From NCBI GenBank assembly GCA_041398565.1, contig JAWKUN010000007.1:62001-126000 (forward strand): a stretch of DNA of 64,000 nt. Reading direction: 5' to 3'. Under the pieces are notes generated by a model, which worked only from the letters and a program-made list of their open reading frames with translations, was not told the DNA's origin and made no database searches. Shown piece after piece: positions 43,884-53,624 of the stretch. The stretch is from DATGPD01 sp041398565 (GTDB lineage Bacteria > Planctomycetota > UBA1135 > UBA2386). Positions within the stretch are counted from its first letter, which is position 1, and every line of letters starts with the position of its first letter. The position numbers were made by a program, and so were the translations under genes.

Positions 43884-44663
43884 TCAGGCCTCGAGCGTCG
43901 GGCCTGGCTCGAACAGCATGAACATCGCGCCAACCGGATCGGAGTACATCGAGAACTTGCCGACGTCGGGGATCGGGACGTTCTCGTGCATCGGCTGGGC
44001 GCCAAGCTGCCTGGCCTTGTCTCCCGACGCGCCGAGGTCAGCGACGAAGAAGTAGACGGCCCAGCACGACGGCATGCCCGGCGCCGGCACCTTCATCATC
44101 CCGCCGGCCTGCTTGCCGCCGAGTTTCTGCACGTGGTAGGTGCCAGCTTCGCCCATGTCCTTCTTCTCCGGCTGCCAGCCGAACACCGCGCTGTAGAAGG
44201 CCTGCGCCTTGTCGAGGTCGGTGGTGTAGACCTCGTTCCAGCAGACGCGGCCAGGCACCGGCAGGTCGGGGTCGAAGCCTTGCGACTCGGGCAGACCCTT
44301 GTAGATCGAGAAGTAGGCGCCGGTCGGATCGCCGACGACGGCAAAGCGCCCGGTCATCGGGATGTCGGTCGGCGGCACGCAGACCGAACCGCCGAGCTCC
44401 GCGATCCGTTTGGCCGTGACGTCGACTTCGTCCACGCCGACGTACGGCATCCAGTGCGACATCGGGATGCCCTTCTCCTCGACGATGCCGCCGATCGGGC
44501 CCGGGCCGCACAGGATCATGTGGTAGGTGAAGCCCTGCATCGCCACTTCCTGGATCTGCCAGTCGAACAGCGCCGTGTAGAAGGCGCGCGACTTCGGCGC
44601 GTCGGTGGTCATCAGGTCGTGCCACACGAAGCGGCCGGGCCAAGGGCCTTGGTTCTGCGTCAT
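43884..44663 (-). CDS. double VOC (glyoxalase/bleomycin-resistance fold) protein
   Basis: 259 residues made of two VOC modules. The first begins GRFVWHDLMTTDAPKSRAFYTALFDW and ends with GDPTGAYFSIYKG. The second begins GRVCWNEVYTTDLDKAQAFYSAVFGW and ends SDPVGAMFMLFEP. The metal-binding positions carry His (VWHDL) in the first and Asn-Glu (CWNEV) in the second, and the terminal Glu of the second is present (LFEP). Members of this subgroup are often annotated as putative hydroxylases or glyoxalase-like; the reaction is unknown. Start ATG at 44663, with gagg nine bases upstream on its strand. Confidence 0.9.
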   Translation of the reverse strand: MTQNQGPWPGRFVWHDLMTTDAPKSRAFYTALFDWQIQEVAMQGFTYHMILCGPGPIGGIVEEKGIPMSHWMPYVGVDEVDVTAKRIAELGGSVCVPPTDIPMTGRFAVVGDPTGAYFSIYKGLPESQGFDPDLPVPGRVCWNEVYTTDLDKAQAFYSAVFGWQPEKKDMGEAGTYHVQKLGGKQAGGMMKVPAPGMPSCWAVYFFVADLGASGDKARQLGAQPMHENVPIPDVGKFSMYSDPVGAMFMLFEPGPTLEA

Positions 44664-45068
44664 GGTCTGTGTCCTCGAGGAGGGAATCCTCCATCTGACG
44701 ACGAGGGACCGCCGCGCGCGACCGCACGCACGAGATTTCCTGCCGTTCGGCGGCGGAGGCCACGCCGGCAGGCCGAAGGCACGAGCCCCGCCGCGCGGCA
44801 GCCGGCACCCGCCAGAGACTGGCAGCACCGACCGACAACACTGTCTGGCAGCACCGACCGGCAGCACCGACCGGCAGCACTGTCTGGCAACCTCGGCGAA
44901 CACAACCTCGGTCGGAAGCATGTTCCGGAAGGCGTTCCTCCACATCGGTGGACCGATGTCGTCGAAGAGCAGAGGCACGCTTGCGTGTGGGGACTCGGTG
45001 TGGGGCTTCGCCCCGCACGAATCCGGGCTCGGGAGCGACCCTCGCCATTCAGCAATTACAACGTCCCC
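44664..45068. other. 405-base divergent intergenic region with a 13-base repeat tract
   Basis: Lies between the divergent VOC and transglutaminase genes. It holds the tandem repeats listed separately and otherwise no supported gene. Promoters of both genes should be here. Confidence 0.6.
44821..44898. repeat. 13-base tandem repeat, six degenerate units
   Basis: Units start at 44821, 44834, 44847, 44860, 44873 and 44886. They read ggcagcaccgacc, gacaacactgtct, ggcagcaccgacc, ggcagcaccgacc, ggcagcactgtct and ggcaacctcggcg. Two sub-types (ending cgacc or tgtct) are mixed. The period is not a multiple of three, and the tract sits between two divergent starts. Confidence 0.85.
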
Positions 45069-47027
45069 ATGGTCACTCGATGCGCCTGGTTCGTTCCCGC
45101 CGGTGTCGTGTTGGCGGTCGCGTGCCGAGGAACGCCAGCGCCCGCACCTGTCGACGGCGGGCCACGCGAAGTCTGGTACTCCATCCGCGACGATCAGCAG
45201 GCGTACGGCTACACGCACTTGCGCGTGCGTGGACACGAGGACGGGGCCTCGACATACGAGCTCGATTCGCGGCTCGAGATCGAGTTCTTCGGAGCGCGGC
45301 AGGAGGTGCGCACCGACGCTACGGCAGTGGTGGAGCCGGACCTCACGCTGCGCAGCCTCGAGGCCGAGACGACGCATGCGTCGGGAGTCGTGCGCGTTCA
45401 CGCGACCGCAACCGCCGACGGGTGGACGGTGGAGCAAGGGCCTGCCGCGACTCCGACGCGCAACGTGCCGCGCGATGGGCCACCGCTCATCATCGGGTCG
45501 GTGCTGGGGGAATGGCTGGCTCACGAACTGTCCCGCGGCACGGCTGGCGACGTCGTGCGCACGGTGCGGCTGCTCAGCGAAGAGAGCGGCGACGTGGCCG
45601 AGATCACCCTGAGACTCTTGGCGCGGGAAGCCAACGGGTCGCGCTGGTCGATCGACACGGGCGAAGAGTGGCAGGAGACGACGCTTCGCCTCGACGCGAA
45701 CGGCGAGCTCGTCGAGCAGCGTGTCTCGCTGCCGCCGTTGCACGTGCTGCGAGCGCCGCGCGAGGAAGCACTGGCCTTCCACACGCGCGTCGTTCCGGAG
45801 CGCGAGCTGCTCACCTTCCGGGTCGATCGCGATCTGCCGCCGGTGCGCCAGCTCGCGAGCCTCGATGTCGAACTCTCGTGGCAGGCGATTCCCGTGGCGG
45901 AGTTCGAACTCGAGGACGCGCGCCAGCGCGTGGTCTCGCTCACCGACGAGGCAGGGCGTTACACGGCGATCGTGCGGCTCGAGCGGGCGGCCGAGGGCAA
46001 GGCCGACGCCACGCGGCCGCTGCCGCGCGCGGGCTTCGAGCGCGAGCTGGCGTCGGATGGCTTCATCTTGCCTGCGGACGACAGCATCGCCGCCCAGGCC
46101 GCCGAGCTCGTCGGTGCCGAGAGTTCCGCGCGGGCAGCGGCCAGGACCTTGTGCCGTTGGGTGAGCGAGGCCGTTCGGTCCGAGATGATCGCCGAGACGC
46201 TCTCCGGACCACAGGTGCTCGAACGCAGGGTGGGCAAGTGCACCGAGTACGCCACGCTCTTCGCGTCGCTGGCGCGCGCGGCCGGGATCCCCACCCGCAT
46301 CGCCCTGGGCCAGCGTCGCTTCGCCGGCGCGGACGGCGACACCTGGGGCGGACACATGTGGAACGAGGTCTTCGTGGGCGAGTGGATCCCCGTCGATGCG
46401 AGCGCGAACGACTTCGGTGGCTCGCTCGACCTCCTGAAGTTCGTGCACAGCGACACGGTCGCGGGCACACAACCGCTGCGCTGGAAGCTCACGAAGAGCC
46501 TCGAAGTGCGCATCGCCGACGTGAAGCTGCGCGCCACGGACGCCGACGCGCTCACGACCGGTCTGCGCGTCCAGACCTACACGAATGCCGAGCACGGCTT
46601 CCGCGTGGACCTGCCCGACGCGAATTGGACCCTGACGGAGAGCCGCCAGAGCGGAGCGCTCGTCGTGCGCATGCGGCCGCCGGATCCCGACCTCGGCGAC
46701 GCGGCCATGTTCCACGTGACGGCCTTCGCGCTGCCGGCCGGGCTCGCACCCAAGACGATCCTCGATGGACGGCTTCGGCATCAGCGGAAGGGGCTCGAAC
46801 AAGTCGAGGTCCTGCGCGACGAGCCCGCCGAGCTCGGCGACATCGCCGGCCACCGCCTCTGCTTCACCGGCCGACCCGCTGGCGGACAACCGCTGCGCAT
46901 CAGCGAGTTGCTGTTCGTCCACGACGGCACGGGCGTGCTGATCAACCTGATCGCGACACCCGAGCTGCACGAACTGCACGCCGCGGCCTTCGAGCAGATC
47001 GCGGCGAGCTTGGTCTTCGTCGATTGA
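45069..47027 (+). CDS. transglutaminase-like lipoprotein
   Basis: 652 residues from the ATG at 45069. The leader MVTRCAWFVPAGVVLAVACRG has a lipobox (AVAC). A long N-terminal beta-rich part (PREVWYSIRDDQQAYGYTHLRV, STYELDSRLEIEFFG) is followed by a transglutaminase-like cysteine protease domain. The triad can be seen: Cys in RRVGKCTEYATLFASLARAAGIPTR, His in WGGHMWNEVFVG and Asp in WIPVDASANDF. A C-terminal domain of about 150 residues follows. Members of this fold cleave or cross-link peptides, or serve as non-catalytic scaffolds; here all three residues are present. Anchored on the outside of a membrane by inference. The IS91 remnant begins soon after its stop. Confidence 0.85.
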   Translation: MVTRCAWFVPAGVVLAVACRGTPAPAPVDGGPREVWYSIRDDQQAYGYTHLRVRGHEDGASTYELDSRLEIEFFGARQEVRTDATAVVEPDLTLRSLEAETTHASGVVRVHATATADGWTVEQGPAATPTRNVPRDGPPLIIGSVLGEWLAHELSRGTAGDVVRTVRLLSEESGDVAEITLRLLAREANGSRWSIDTGEEWQETTLRLDANGELVEQRVSLPPLHVLRAPREEALAFHTRVVPERELLTFRVDRDLPPVRQLASLDVELSWQAIPVAEFELEDARQRVVSLTDEAGRYTAIVRLERAAEGKADATRPLPRAGFERELASDGFILPADDSIAAQAAELVGAESSARAAARTLCRWVSEAVRSEMIAETLSGPQVLERRVGKCTEYATLFASLARAAGIPTRIALGQRRFAGADGDTWGGHMWNEVFVGEWIPVDASANDFGGSLDLLKFVHSDTVAGTQPLRWKLTKSLEVRIADVKLRATDADALTTGLRVQTYTNAEHGFRVDLPDANWTLTESRQSGALVVRMRPPDPDLGDAAMFHVTAFALPAGLAPKTILDGRLRHQRKGLEQVEVLRDEPAELGDIAGHRLCFTGRPAGGQPLRISELLFVHDGTGVLINLIATPELHELHAAAFEQIAASLVFVD

Positions 47028-47089
47028 GCGCCGAGGTCGAGTGACCGACGCCGGTTCGGCCGCCGGCGCGCCTTCGCCACGCCCCCGCC

Positions 47090-47892
47090 CGCGCCAGGTT
47101 GCCGTGGCCAGGGGACGCCACCGACTCCTGCACAACGACGGGCTGGTGCGCCTCCGCAAACGAAAGCCCGTATCAGGCCACTCGTCCGGGCGGTGGATTC
47201 CATCGACGCACGTGGTGCTCGACCCACTCACTCTGCTCGAGCGCCTGGCCGCCTGGGTCCCTGCCCCACGCCGCAAGCTCGTCACCCACCACGGGGCTTC
47301 GCGTCCGCCTTCCCTCTCCGTCACACCGTCGTGCCCCCGCCGCCGACTGCAGAAGCCGCCGCCCAAGCACCCCTCGAGCATCCCGACCCGCACCGCGCGC
47401 GTGCGCACCCGGCTCCCACCTCGACCTCGATCACGCCATCGACTCCGGTCGCCGCACCCCCGCCACAGAACAAGGCTCGGCCCAAGCCCCGACCCCGCTA
47501 CCTGTGCGCCGACCTCCTACGCCGCTCCTACCTCGTCGACGTACTGACCTGCCCGACCTGCAAGGGCCGACGCTGCCTGCTCGCCTTCATCACCGAACGC
47601 GAGTCCATCGTCAGGATCCTTCGCCACCTCGGCCTACCGACCGAGCCGCCGGTCGTGGCGCCCCCCTGACCGCCCCCGACCTTGGCGCTCCCGTTCCCGT
47701 AGCTCCCACTCCCGCAACGCCAGCCGCTGCGGGTCGCCTGGCTCTACGTACCCATCGCCGCCACGACCATGCGCACCGCGTAGAACACCCTCCCGTTCAA
47801 CCCGTGAGACCGAGCACGGTGCAAGCCGCGCCCGAAATCAAACCTGCCCCCACCAACAAACCCGAGGGACGCAGCTTGCTCTTCCTATCCCG
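47090..47892 (+). mobile_element. IS91-family element, 3' remnant, copy 1
   Basis: The plus strand encodes the C-terminal part of an IS91-type (Y2) transposase. DGLVRLRKRKP and VVLDPLTLLERLAAWVPAPRR lie in one frame. After a one-base shift near 47300, HTVVP, then RYLCADLLRRSYLVDVLTCPTCKGRR and RILRHLGLPTEPPVV follow in another frame, ending at the TGA at 47667-47669. The catalytic N-terminal half is missing. About 220 non-coding bases run on to a terminus reading cttcctatcccg at 47881-47892, which resembles the ori end of IS91 elements. The 305 bases 47311-47615 recur almost unchanged in copy 2, and the tail from 47465 to the terminus recurs in copy 3. The left edge is not sharply defined. 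Confidence 0.85.
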
Positions 47893-48130
47893 CGACTCCG
47901 GCCTGCGCGACAAGAACGAGGTGGTGGCCACCGCCCTGCTGCCACTGTTCGAGAAGGAGCCGGAGCACTGGGAGGCCGTGACCTGGCTCAACGCCGGCGA
48001 CCCGGTCCCGGGCCGCGACTTCACCGCCTACCTGCGCGCCTGGCACGAGCACGTGCCCGCGAAGCACAAGGGCTTCGTCGCCCGAGTGGCCCGCGAGCTG
48101 GGGATCGAGGTCGCGACCGCAAGCAAGTGA
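47893..48130 (+). pseudogene. 3' fragment of an unknown gene cut by IS91 copy 1
   Basis: About 78 residues of protein-like sequence follow the element terminus without a start codon: SGLRDKNEVVATALLPLF, then HWEAVTWLNAGDPVPG, FTAYLRAWHEHVP and GFVARVARELGI. The family is unknown to me. The 5' part was evidently lost when the element inserted or rearranged. Confidence 0.65.
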
Positions 48131-48248
48131 GCCGGCGAGGCGCACCCGGCCGGCGATCGTCGGGACGAAAGCGCCTTGCGCGCACCGGGACGGGCCACGA
48201 CCATCGCCGAGGGTCGCACTGCCGCGGCGGCTTGCGCTCGGAGTGAGC

Positions 48249-49761
48249 ATGAAGGACCTTCTGCATCGGTCGGCAGTTCTCGCGACGGCAGCCGTGCTCG
48301 GCGCATGCCGTGCACCGACGCCCCACATCGAAGTCGACCCCGTGGCCCTCGTGCGGCGTCTGCGGGACCACGAGACGCGACAGGACGCCGCGCGCGCACT
48401 CCTCTCACTCGGCGACGCTGCCGCTCGGCCGCTCGTGGACGCGCTCACGACGGCAGCCGCGGCAGGGGACGCCAGTCACCAACGCGAGTTGCTGCGCCTG
48501 CTCCGGGCGCTCGGTCCCGCCGGCGGCAGCGCGGTGCCAGACCTGTTGGCACTCGGACCGCGGCTGACCTTCGGCACCGCGCACGAGTTCACGTCGACGC
48601 TCGCCGAGCTGGCGCCCTACCGCCCGAGGGGGCTGCGTGTCGCGCTCGGCGGGCCGATCTTCGCCGAGCACAACCCGAGCGCCGAACTCCAGACGCGGCG
48701 CCTGAGCGAGCGCCTTCGCCTCGACCCGGACGCCGACCTGTCGACGCTGCTCGCGATGGGACGGGAGACGGCGGTGTTCCGGATCGAGTTCGCCATCAAG
48801 GTCCTCGGCCACCGCCGCGAAGCGAAGGCGTTGCCGCTGCTCGAAGCGGTGCTCGATCGGCCCGACCCACGCGTGCTCGGCAGCGACGAGCGTGTGTCGT
48901 TGCGGACCAAGGCGGCGCGCGCAATCCTGCGGATCGAGGCTACGGGCGGCCTCGCCCAACGGGCACGGGCCGTGCTCGCGGGCGATGAAGCGGAACCGGA
49001 ACGCGGCGAACCCGCCGTACCCGAGGACGCACGCCGCCGAGCCGAGGTTCTGCTGGCCGCGCTGCATGTCCCCGAGCAAAGGCAGCTCGCGGGCGCCCAC
49101 CTGATGCGTGCCGGCCCCACCGTCGCCCCCAATCGCGCTCGAGGCCCTGACGACGACCAGCGACGCCGACATCCGCGCGACGCTCCTCGGTGTCTTGCAG
49201 TGCTGGGGTCCATCCTTGGGCGAGCATTTCGGCGACTCGGTCGCGGTGTTGCTCGCACTCCTGCGCGCCCCACCGCCTCACGGCGCGGCGGCCCTCTTCG
49301 ACCTCCTGTCGCAGTGTGCCGCGAGCAGCCGTGACGTGTTGCTGCCGAGTGCGCTGCCACCCGTGCTCGCGTGCGTGCCCGGCGAGCGCGCCGACCGCTG
49401 GGCCGCGACCCATCTGATCCTGGACCCAGGTGACGCCGAAGCTGCGGAGACCGCGCGGCAACGCGCTGCCGCGCGCTTGGCGCTACCACCGTGGGCCGTC
49501 CAGGCCGAGGTCCTCGAAGCGCTGAACAGCACCGACGCCCACGTCGTCGAGCGCGCGCTCTTGCTCCTGTGCCGCACCCGCCCGCTGCGCGCGGCCGAAC
49601 GTACCGACGTCGCCGCGCTCCTGCAGCGCCCGCACGTCGCGCACGCGTACATCCGCACCCTGAGTTCCAGGTCCGACCGACGGGTCGACGTCACCGACTA
49701 CCTGCACGCATTGGCGCGCGCGGTGATGGCGGAGCCGACCGGGCGTCCCGCGGTCCGTTGA
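48249..49761 (+). pseudogene. HEAT-like repeat lipoprotein split by a one-base frameshift
   Basis: The first part, from the ATG at 48249, begins MKDLLHRSAVLATAAVLGACRA, a lipoprotein leader with lipobox LGAC. It continues with helical repeats of the HEAT/PBS type (RRLRDHETRQDAARALLSLGDAAARPLVDAL, AIKVLGHRREAKALPLLEAVL). The sense frame runs to LMRAGPTVAP and then turns into arginine-rich nonsense. The following frame takes over exactly there with IALEALTTTSDADIRATLLGVL and runs helically to a stop at 49761. The switch is at a run of five C (49126-49130); removing one C restores one protein of about 503 residues. It is either a real inactivation, a slippage site, or a sequencing error. Confidence 0.75.
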
Positions 49762-49910
49762 CGTCCCGCGAGGCCGAGGCAGGGAACCGCCGCGCTCTGC
49801 TCAGGCCCTTCTCCGCGTCGCTATGGGACGAGTGCCTGCGATTCGAACAAGCCTGAAGCGACCCCGCGAGCATTCGCGCAGCGAGCGCCGGCCGCACCCC
49901 ATCGCCCAGC

Positions 49911-52625
49911 TCACTGCGGCACGTCGACGACCGCCTCCGCACGCGCAACCACCTCGACCTGGAACGTCTGCTCGACCCGGCCGCGCCCCCGGACCAGCAG
50001 TCGGTAGGCCCCCGGCCGGAGCGGTGCCGTCCGGCGAGGAAAGGCGTGCGGCGAGATGACCGTCACCGGGTGTCCGGCGGCGTCGACGATCCGCAGGGCG
50101 AGGTCCTCGATCGGAGCCGCCAGGCGTACGAGAACCGTGCCGCCGTCTTCGAACCGCAGGGTGCCGGCGTCGGCCGTGCCGCCCTCACGCACCTCGACGC
50201 CTTCCAAATGCAGGTCCGGATAGGTCTGTCCCAGCACGAGAACCTGGTAGCTGCCGGGTGCGAGGTGTTCGACCTCGAAGGCTCCGGACGCGGGATCGGT
50301 CCACACCATGCCGCCGTTGGGACGCTGCGGATGGCGAACCATCACGCCCACGCTCGCGGCCGGTAGGCCGTCGGGCGTGCGCACGCACCCGACGATGCGG
50401 CCTGTCGGCAGCACGCGGCCGCGAGCATGCACGACCACTTCGCCGGCCATCGGGTCGATGCCCTCGACAGCCACGTCCTCGGCCGTGCCGCCGTGCGTGC
50501 GCAGCACGAGGAGTTCGCCGACGGGGCAGTTGGTGAACACGAAGCCGCCGTCGCGGTCGCTGCTCGCGCTGGCCGCCCACCCGCCGGCGCGGGCGATCAG
50601 GAGCACGCCCGGGATCGGTCGGGCCGCTTCGTCGACGACGCGGCCACGCATCACGACACCGTGGGTGAGCGTCACGTCGCAGGTCAGCACCGCCCCCGCA
50701 GCGGCGGCGAGGACCGTCGTCGCCCCGCCCAGTTCGGAGTGCGCGACGCGCAGCCGCACCTCGCCCGACGGCAACCCGGCCAACACGTACCTGCCGTCGT
50801 CGCCGCTGCGGCCGTGAACGCAGGAGAGGTCGCCTTCCTGACCCACCTGCAGGCGCGCCCGGGCGATCGGCGCGCCCTTCTCGTCGTGCACGCACCCCCG
50901 CACGGTGCAGCCCGCCGCGAGCGTCACGCGCAACGGCGTCGCCGCGCCCGCACGCACCTCGCACGCACCGCTCCAGGGCGCCCACCCCGATGCGCGCGCG
51001 AACACCCGGTGGTTCCCGGGCGCGAGGCCGACGACCCGGAACGAGCCATCGTCGGCGGCGCGCACCTGCGCCGGCAGCGCGGGACCACTCTGGGTGCTGA
51101 GGACGAGGCAGTCGAGACGGCCGACGCCCACGCGCACGACCGCACCCGCGACCGGCCGACCCAGGTCGTCCTCGACACGCCCTTCCACCGCCCCACCAGG
51201 AGCCGGGAGCGTCAGCCGAACTGGCGCGCGCGCTCCCTGGGCACCGAGGAGAAGCGCAAGGGACGAGGGTGCGAAGCCGGCGGCGCGCGCGCCGACGACG
51301 ACGCCGTCCCGATAGCCCGTGCGCACTTCGAAGCGTCCGTCGTCGCCGGTCGTCGTCACCTCCTGCGCGTCCATGCCGAACGCGGCACACGGTGCCAGGA
51401 GCACCTCTGCCGCCGCGACCGGCCGCTCGTCGAAGTCGACGACGATGCCGCTCACGGTCAGGCCTCGAGGGATCGTCAACTGCAGGTCCGCGGTTTGCCC
51501 GGCGACGATCACGGCGCGGTCGCCGCTGACCTCCAAGCTGCGGTCGGTGCGCACACAGACGGTGCCGGGCGGAAGTGCTTCGAAGTCCGCCCGGCCGCCC
51601 GCGTCGGTCACGCCAGGACGCGTCCCCACGCGCACGTCGCCGCCGTCCGCCCGCACGGCGAGGTGCACCCCGACCGCGGCCGAGCCATCGTCGTGGACGA
51701 CGCGCACGGCGAGGCTGCCGGTTTCGACCGCGGCGTCGGCTGATGCGAGTTCGACGCAGGTGCGAAGGCCGTGCTCGGTGGCCGGCCGCGACGCAGCGGT
51801 GAGTGCCGGCGGCGGCGAGTTCGTCGCGCCGGCGACCGCCGGCCGGGGAACCGCGCGGTCGCGGCCGCCCACCCACCATGCCGCGCCGAGCAGCAACAAC
51901 ACCGCGAGGAACAACCACTTCTTTCCGAGCATGACGACTCCAGCGACACCGGTTGCAGAAGCGACGGCCGCGCGGGATCCCATCGCCGGCGGCCCCTGGT
52001 CGGTTCGAGGAACAGGCGCGGCCCAGCGTCGAGCCCGAAGCACGACCGCCGGTGCAGCGCCGCGCACGGCGAGGCGCGCTCCCGCAGAGCAGCCCCCCAG
52101 CACGGTGGCCGACAGAACGCGCCGCAACGCCTCGATCCCACGACTCAACTGGCTGCGCACCGTGCCGCGCCGTCGACCGAGCACGCGCGCGATCTCGGCC
52201 GCGCTCAGTCCGTGTTCCAGTTGCAGGACGAGCGCTGGGCGGCAACTCTGCGGCACCAATTCGATCGCGGCCCGCAGCCGCTGGCGCAGGTCCGCCGCCA
52301 CCGCCGCCGCCGCCGGATCCAACTCGCGCCCACGCACCTCGGGCTTCGGCGCACGCCGCGCCCGCCGGCGCTGCGCGCGCACCTCGTTCGCCAGGATCCC
52401 CAGCAGCCAAGGCACCAGCGGCGCCCCCCGCCGGTACCCGCGCGCCGACTCCATGGCCGCCAGGAATGTCGCCTGCAGCAGGTCGTCCGCCGCCGCGCGG
52501 CCACCCCCGAGGTGCAGCGCCACGCGCCACACCTCCGCCGCCGTGCGGTCGAACACCTCCGCCAGCGCCGCGCGATCCTCGCCCGCCCGCCAACGCTCGA
52601 ACAGTTCCTCGACCGACACCGACAT
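49911..52625 (-). CDS. ECF sigma factor fused through a membrane helix to carboxypeptidase-regulatory repeats
   Basis: 904 residues from the ATG at 52625, fixed by an aaggag ribosome site. Residues about 1-85 are sigma region 2: LFERWRAGEDRAALAEVF, ADDLLQATFLAAMESARGY, PLVPWLLGILANEVRAQRRR. Region 4 follows at about 115-165 with LVPQSCRPALVLQLEHGLSAAEIARVLGRRRGTVRSQL. One membrane helix (KKWLFLAVLLLLGAAWWV) lies near residue 245. Beyond it come about six beta-sandwich units of the carboxypeptidase regulatory type (VSGIVVDFDERPVAAAEVLL, VEGRVEDDLGRPVAGAVVRV, VRGCVHDEKGAPIARARL, MRGRVVDEAARPIPGVLLIA and others). The topology is a cytoplasmic sigma factor with an exterior sensor-like part in one chain. 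No anti-sigma gene is adjacent. Confidence 0.88.
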   Translation of the reverse strand: MSVSVEELFERWRAGEDRAALAEVFDRTAAEVWRVALHLGGGRAAADDLLQATFLAAMESARGYRRGAPLVPWLLGILANEVRAQRRRARRAPKPEVRGRELDPAAAAVAADLRQRLRAAIELVPQSCRPALVLQLEHGLSAAEIARVLGRRRGTVRSQLSRGIEALRRVLSATVLGGCSAGARLAVRGAAPAVVLRARRWAAPVPRTDQGPPAMGSRAAVASATGVAGVVMLGKKWLFLAVLLLLGAAWWVGGRDRAVPRPAVAGATNSPPPALTAASRPATEHGLRTCVELASADAAVETGSLAVRVVHDDGSAAVGVHLAVRADGGDVRVGTRPGVTDAGGRADFEALPPGTVCVRTDRSLEVSGDRAVIVAGQTADLQLTIPRGLTVSGIVVDFDERPVAAAEVLLAPCAAFGMDAQEVTTTGDDGRFEVRTGYRDGVVVGARAAGFAPSSLALLLGAQGARAPVRLTLPAPGGAVEGRVEDDLGRPVAGAVVRVGVGRLDCLVLSTQSGPALPAQVRAADDGSFRVVGLAPGNHRVFARASGWAPWSGACEVRAGAATPLRVTLAAGCTVRGCVHDEKGAPIARARLQVGQEGDLSCVHGRSGDDGRYVLAGLPSGEVRLRVAHSELGGATTVLAAAAGAVLTCDVTLTHGVVMRGRVVDEAARPIPGVLLIARAGGWAASASSDRDGGFVFTNCPVGELLVLRTHGGTAEDVAVEGIDPMAGEVVVHARGRVLPTGRIVGCVRTPDGLPAASVGVMVRHPQRPNGGMVWTDPASGAFEVEHLAPGSYQVLVLGQTYPDLHLEGVEVREGGTADAGTLRFEDGGTVLVRLAAPIEDLALRIVDAAGHPVTVISPHAFPRRTAPLRPGAYRLLVRGRGRVEQTFQVEVVARAEAVVDVPQ

Positions 52626-52631
52626 CACCGA

Positions 52632-52637
52632 CTCCTT
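52632..52637 (-). promoter_or_regulatory. ribosome-binding site of the sigma fusion gene
   Basis: aaggag on the minus strand, six bases before the ATG at 52625. It decides this start over the upstream in-frame codon at 52757. Confidence 0.85.
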
Positions 52638-53012
52638 GGCCCGAGGGCGCCGAAGTGCTGCCTCGAGGTCACTCGATTTCGCGCATCGGACGATGCTCCG
52701 ACCCGATTCCCTTCGCACGTCGCGCTGTCCACGCGAGCGATACCCTCCCACCGTCACCCCAGTAGACGCTGGTTCTCCGGTTCGCTGACTCGCTCTGCAA
52801 CTCCCGCGCTCACCGTGCAGCCAGCCGACGCGTTCCCGACCCCGTCGCTTCCGCTACGAAGTCTCCCCGCCCCGACGCCGCCGGCCGCACCAACTCCCGC
52901 AAAGCACGACGACCCAAACCCGGCACCCCTGGTGCGACGCCACTGCGCGGTGCTGGATTCGCTTCGGCCCGCGCCGCGTCAGCAGCCCGGGCCGCCCAGA
53001 CTCCAGGACGGC
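52638..53012. other. 375 bases without a gene upstream of the sigma fusion
   Basis: I see no coding sequence on either strand. This stretch should hold the promoter of the minus-strand sigma gene. It runs into IS91 copy 2, and its right end is where the element is joined to unrelated sequence. Confidence 0.55.
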
Positions 53013-53317
53013 TCCCTCTCCGTCACACCGTCGTGCCCCCGCCGCCGACTGCAGAAGCCGCCGCCCAAGCACCCCTCGATCATCCCGACCCGCACCGCGC
53101 GCGTGCGCACCCGGCTCCCACCTCGACCTCGATCACGCCATCGACCCCGGTCGCCGCACCCCCGCCACAGAACAAGGCTCGGCCCAAGCCCCGACCCCGC
53201 TACCTGTGCGCCGACCTCCTACGCCGCTCCTACCTCGTCGACGTACTGACCTGCCCGACCTGCAAGGGCCGACGCCGCCTGCTCGCCTTCATCACCGAAC
53301 GCGAGTCCATCGTCAGG
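53013..53317 (+). mobile_element. IS91-family element, internal fragment, copy 2
   Basis: 305 bases matching copy 1 (47311-47615) without any length difference and only a few substitutions (for example ctcgatcatcc for ctcgagcatcc, gaccccggt for gactccggt). It encodes the part from HTVVP to the Cys-pair segment CPTCKGRR and ITERESIVR. Both ends of the element are missing. On the right it is joined directly to the 5' part of an oppositely oriented gene. Confidence 0.85.
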
Positions 53318-53528
53318 GCACCGCGAACTTGAGGATCGCGCCGGGCTCGATGGTCTGGGTGCGGTTGGCCGCAATGGCCACGTCCTGGTTGGCGACATGG
53401 GTGACGCCGGTCCGTAGCGGTCCGAACGAGGCGTCGTCGATCGTCGCCGGCAGGGTGATCTGGACACCGAGCGGTGCCGCGCAGGCGAGAACGATCGCTG
53501 GAAGAACGAGTCGCACGGGGTATGGCAT
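53318..53528 (-). pseudogene. 5' fragment of a secreted beta-helix-like protein cut by IS91 copy 2
   Basis: From the ATG at 53528 the minus strand encodes a signal peptide (MPYPVRLVLPAIVLACAAPL) and about 50 mature residues: TLPATIDDASFGPL, VTHVANQDVAIAAN and TQTIEPGAILKF. The last resembles the first turns of a right-handed parallel beta-helix (TIEPGxxLKF). The frame then enters the element and stops within it at 53313. The rest of the gene is gone. Confidence 0.75.
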
Positions 53529-53624
53529 GGCCTGCAAGGCCGATTCCGACGGCGGGTGTGACCGCCGACAGGAGAAATCTGCGGCCCGCGCGACGGGCCA
53601 TCGCGCATTCCCTCTCGCCCCGAC

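Noticed and set aside
44821..44898. Possible CRISPR array
   Set aside because: Units are 13 bases, directly adjacent, with no unique spacers and no cas genes.
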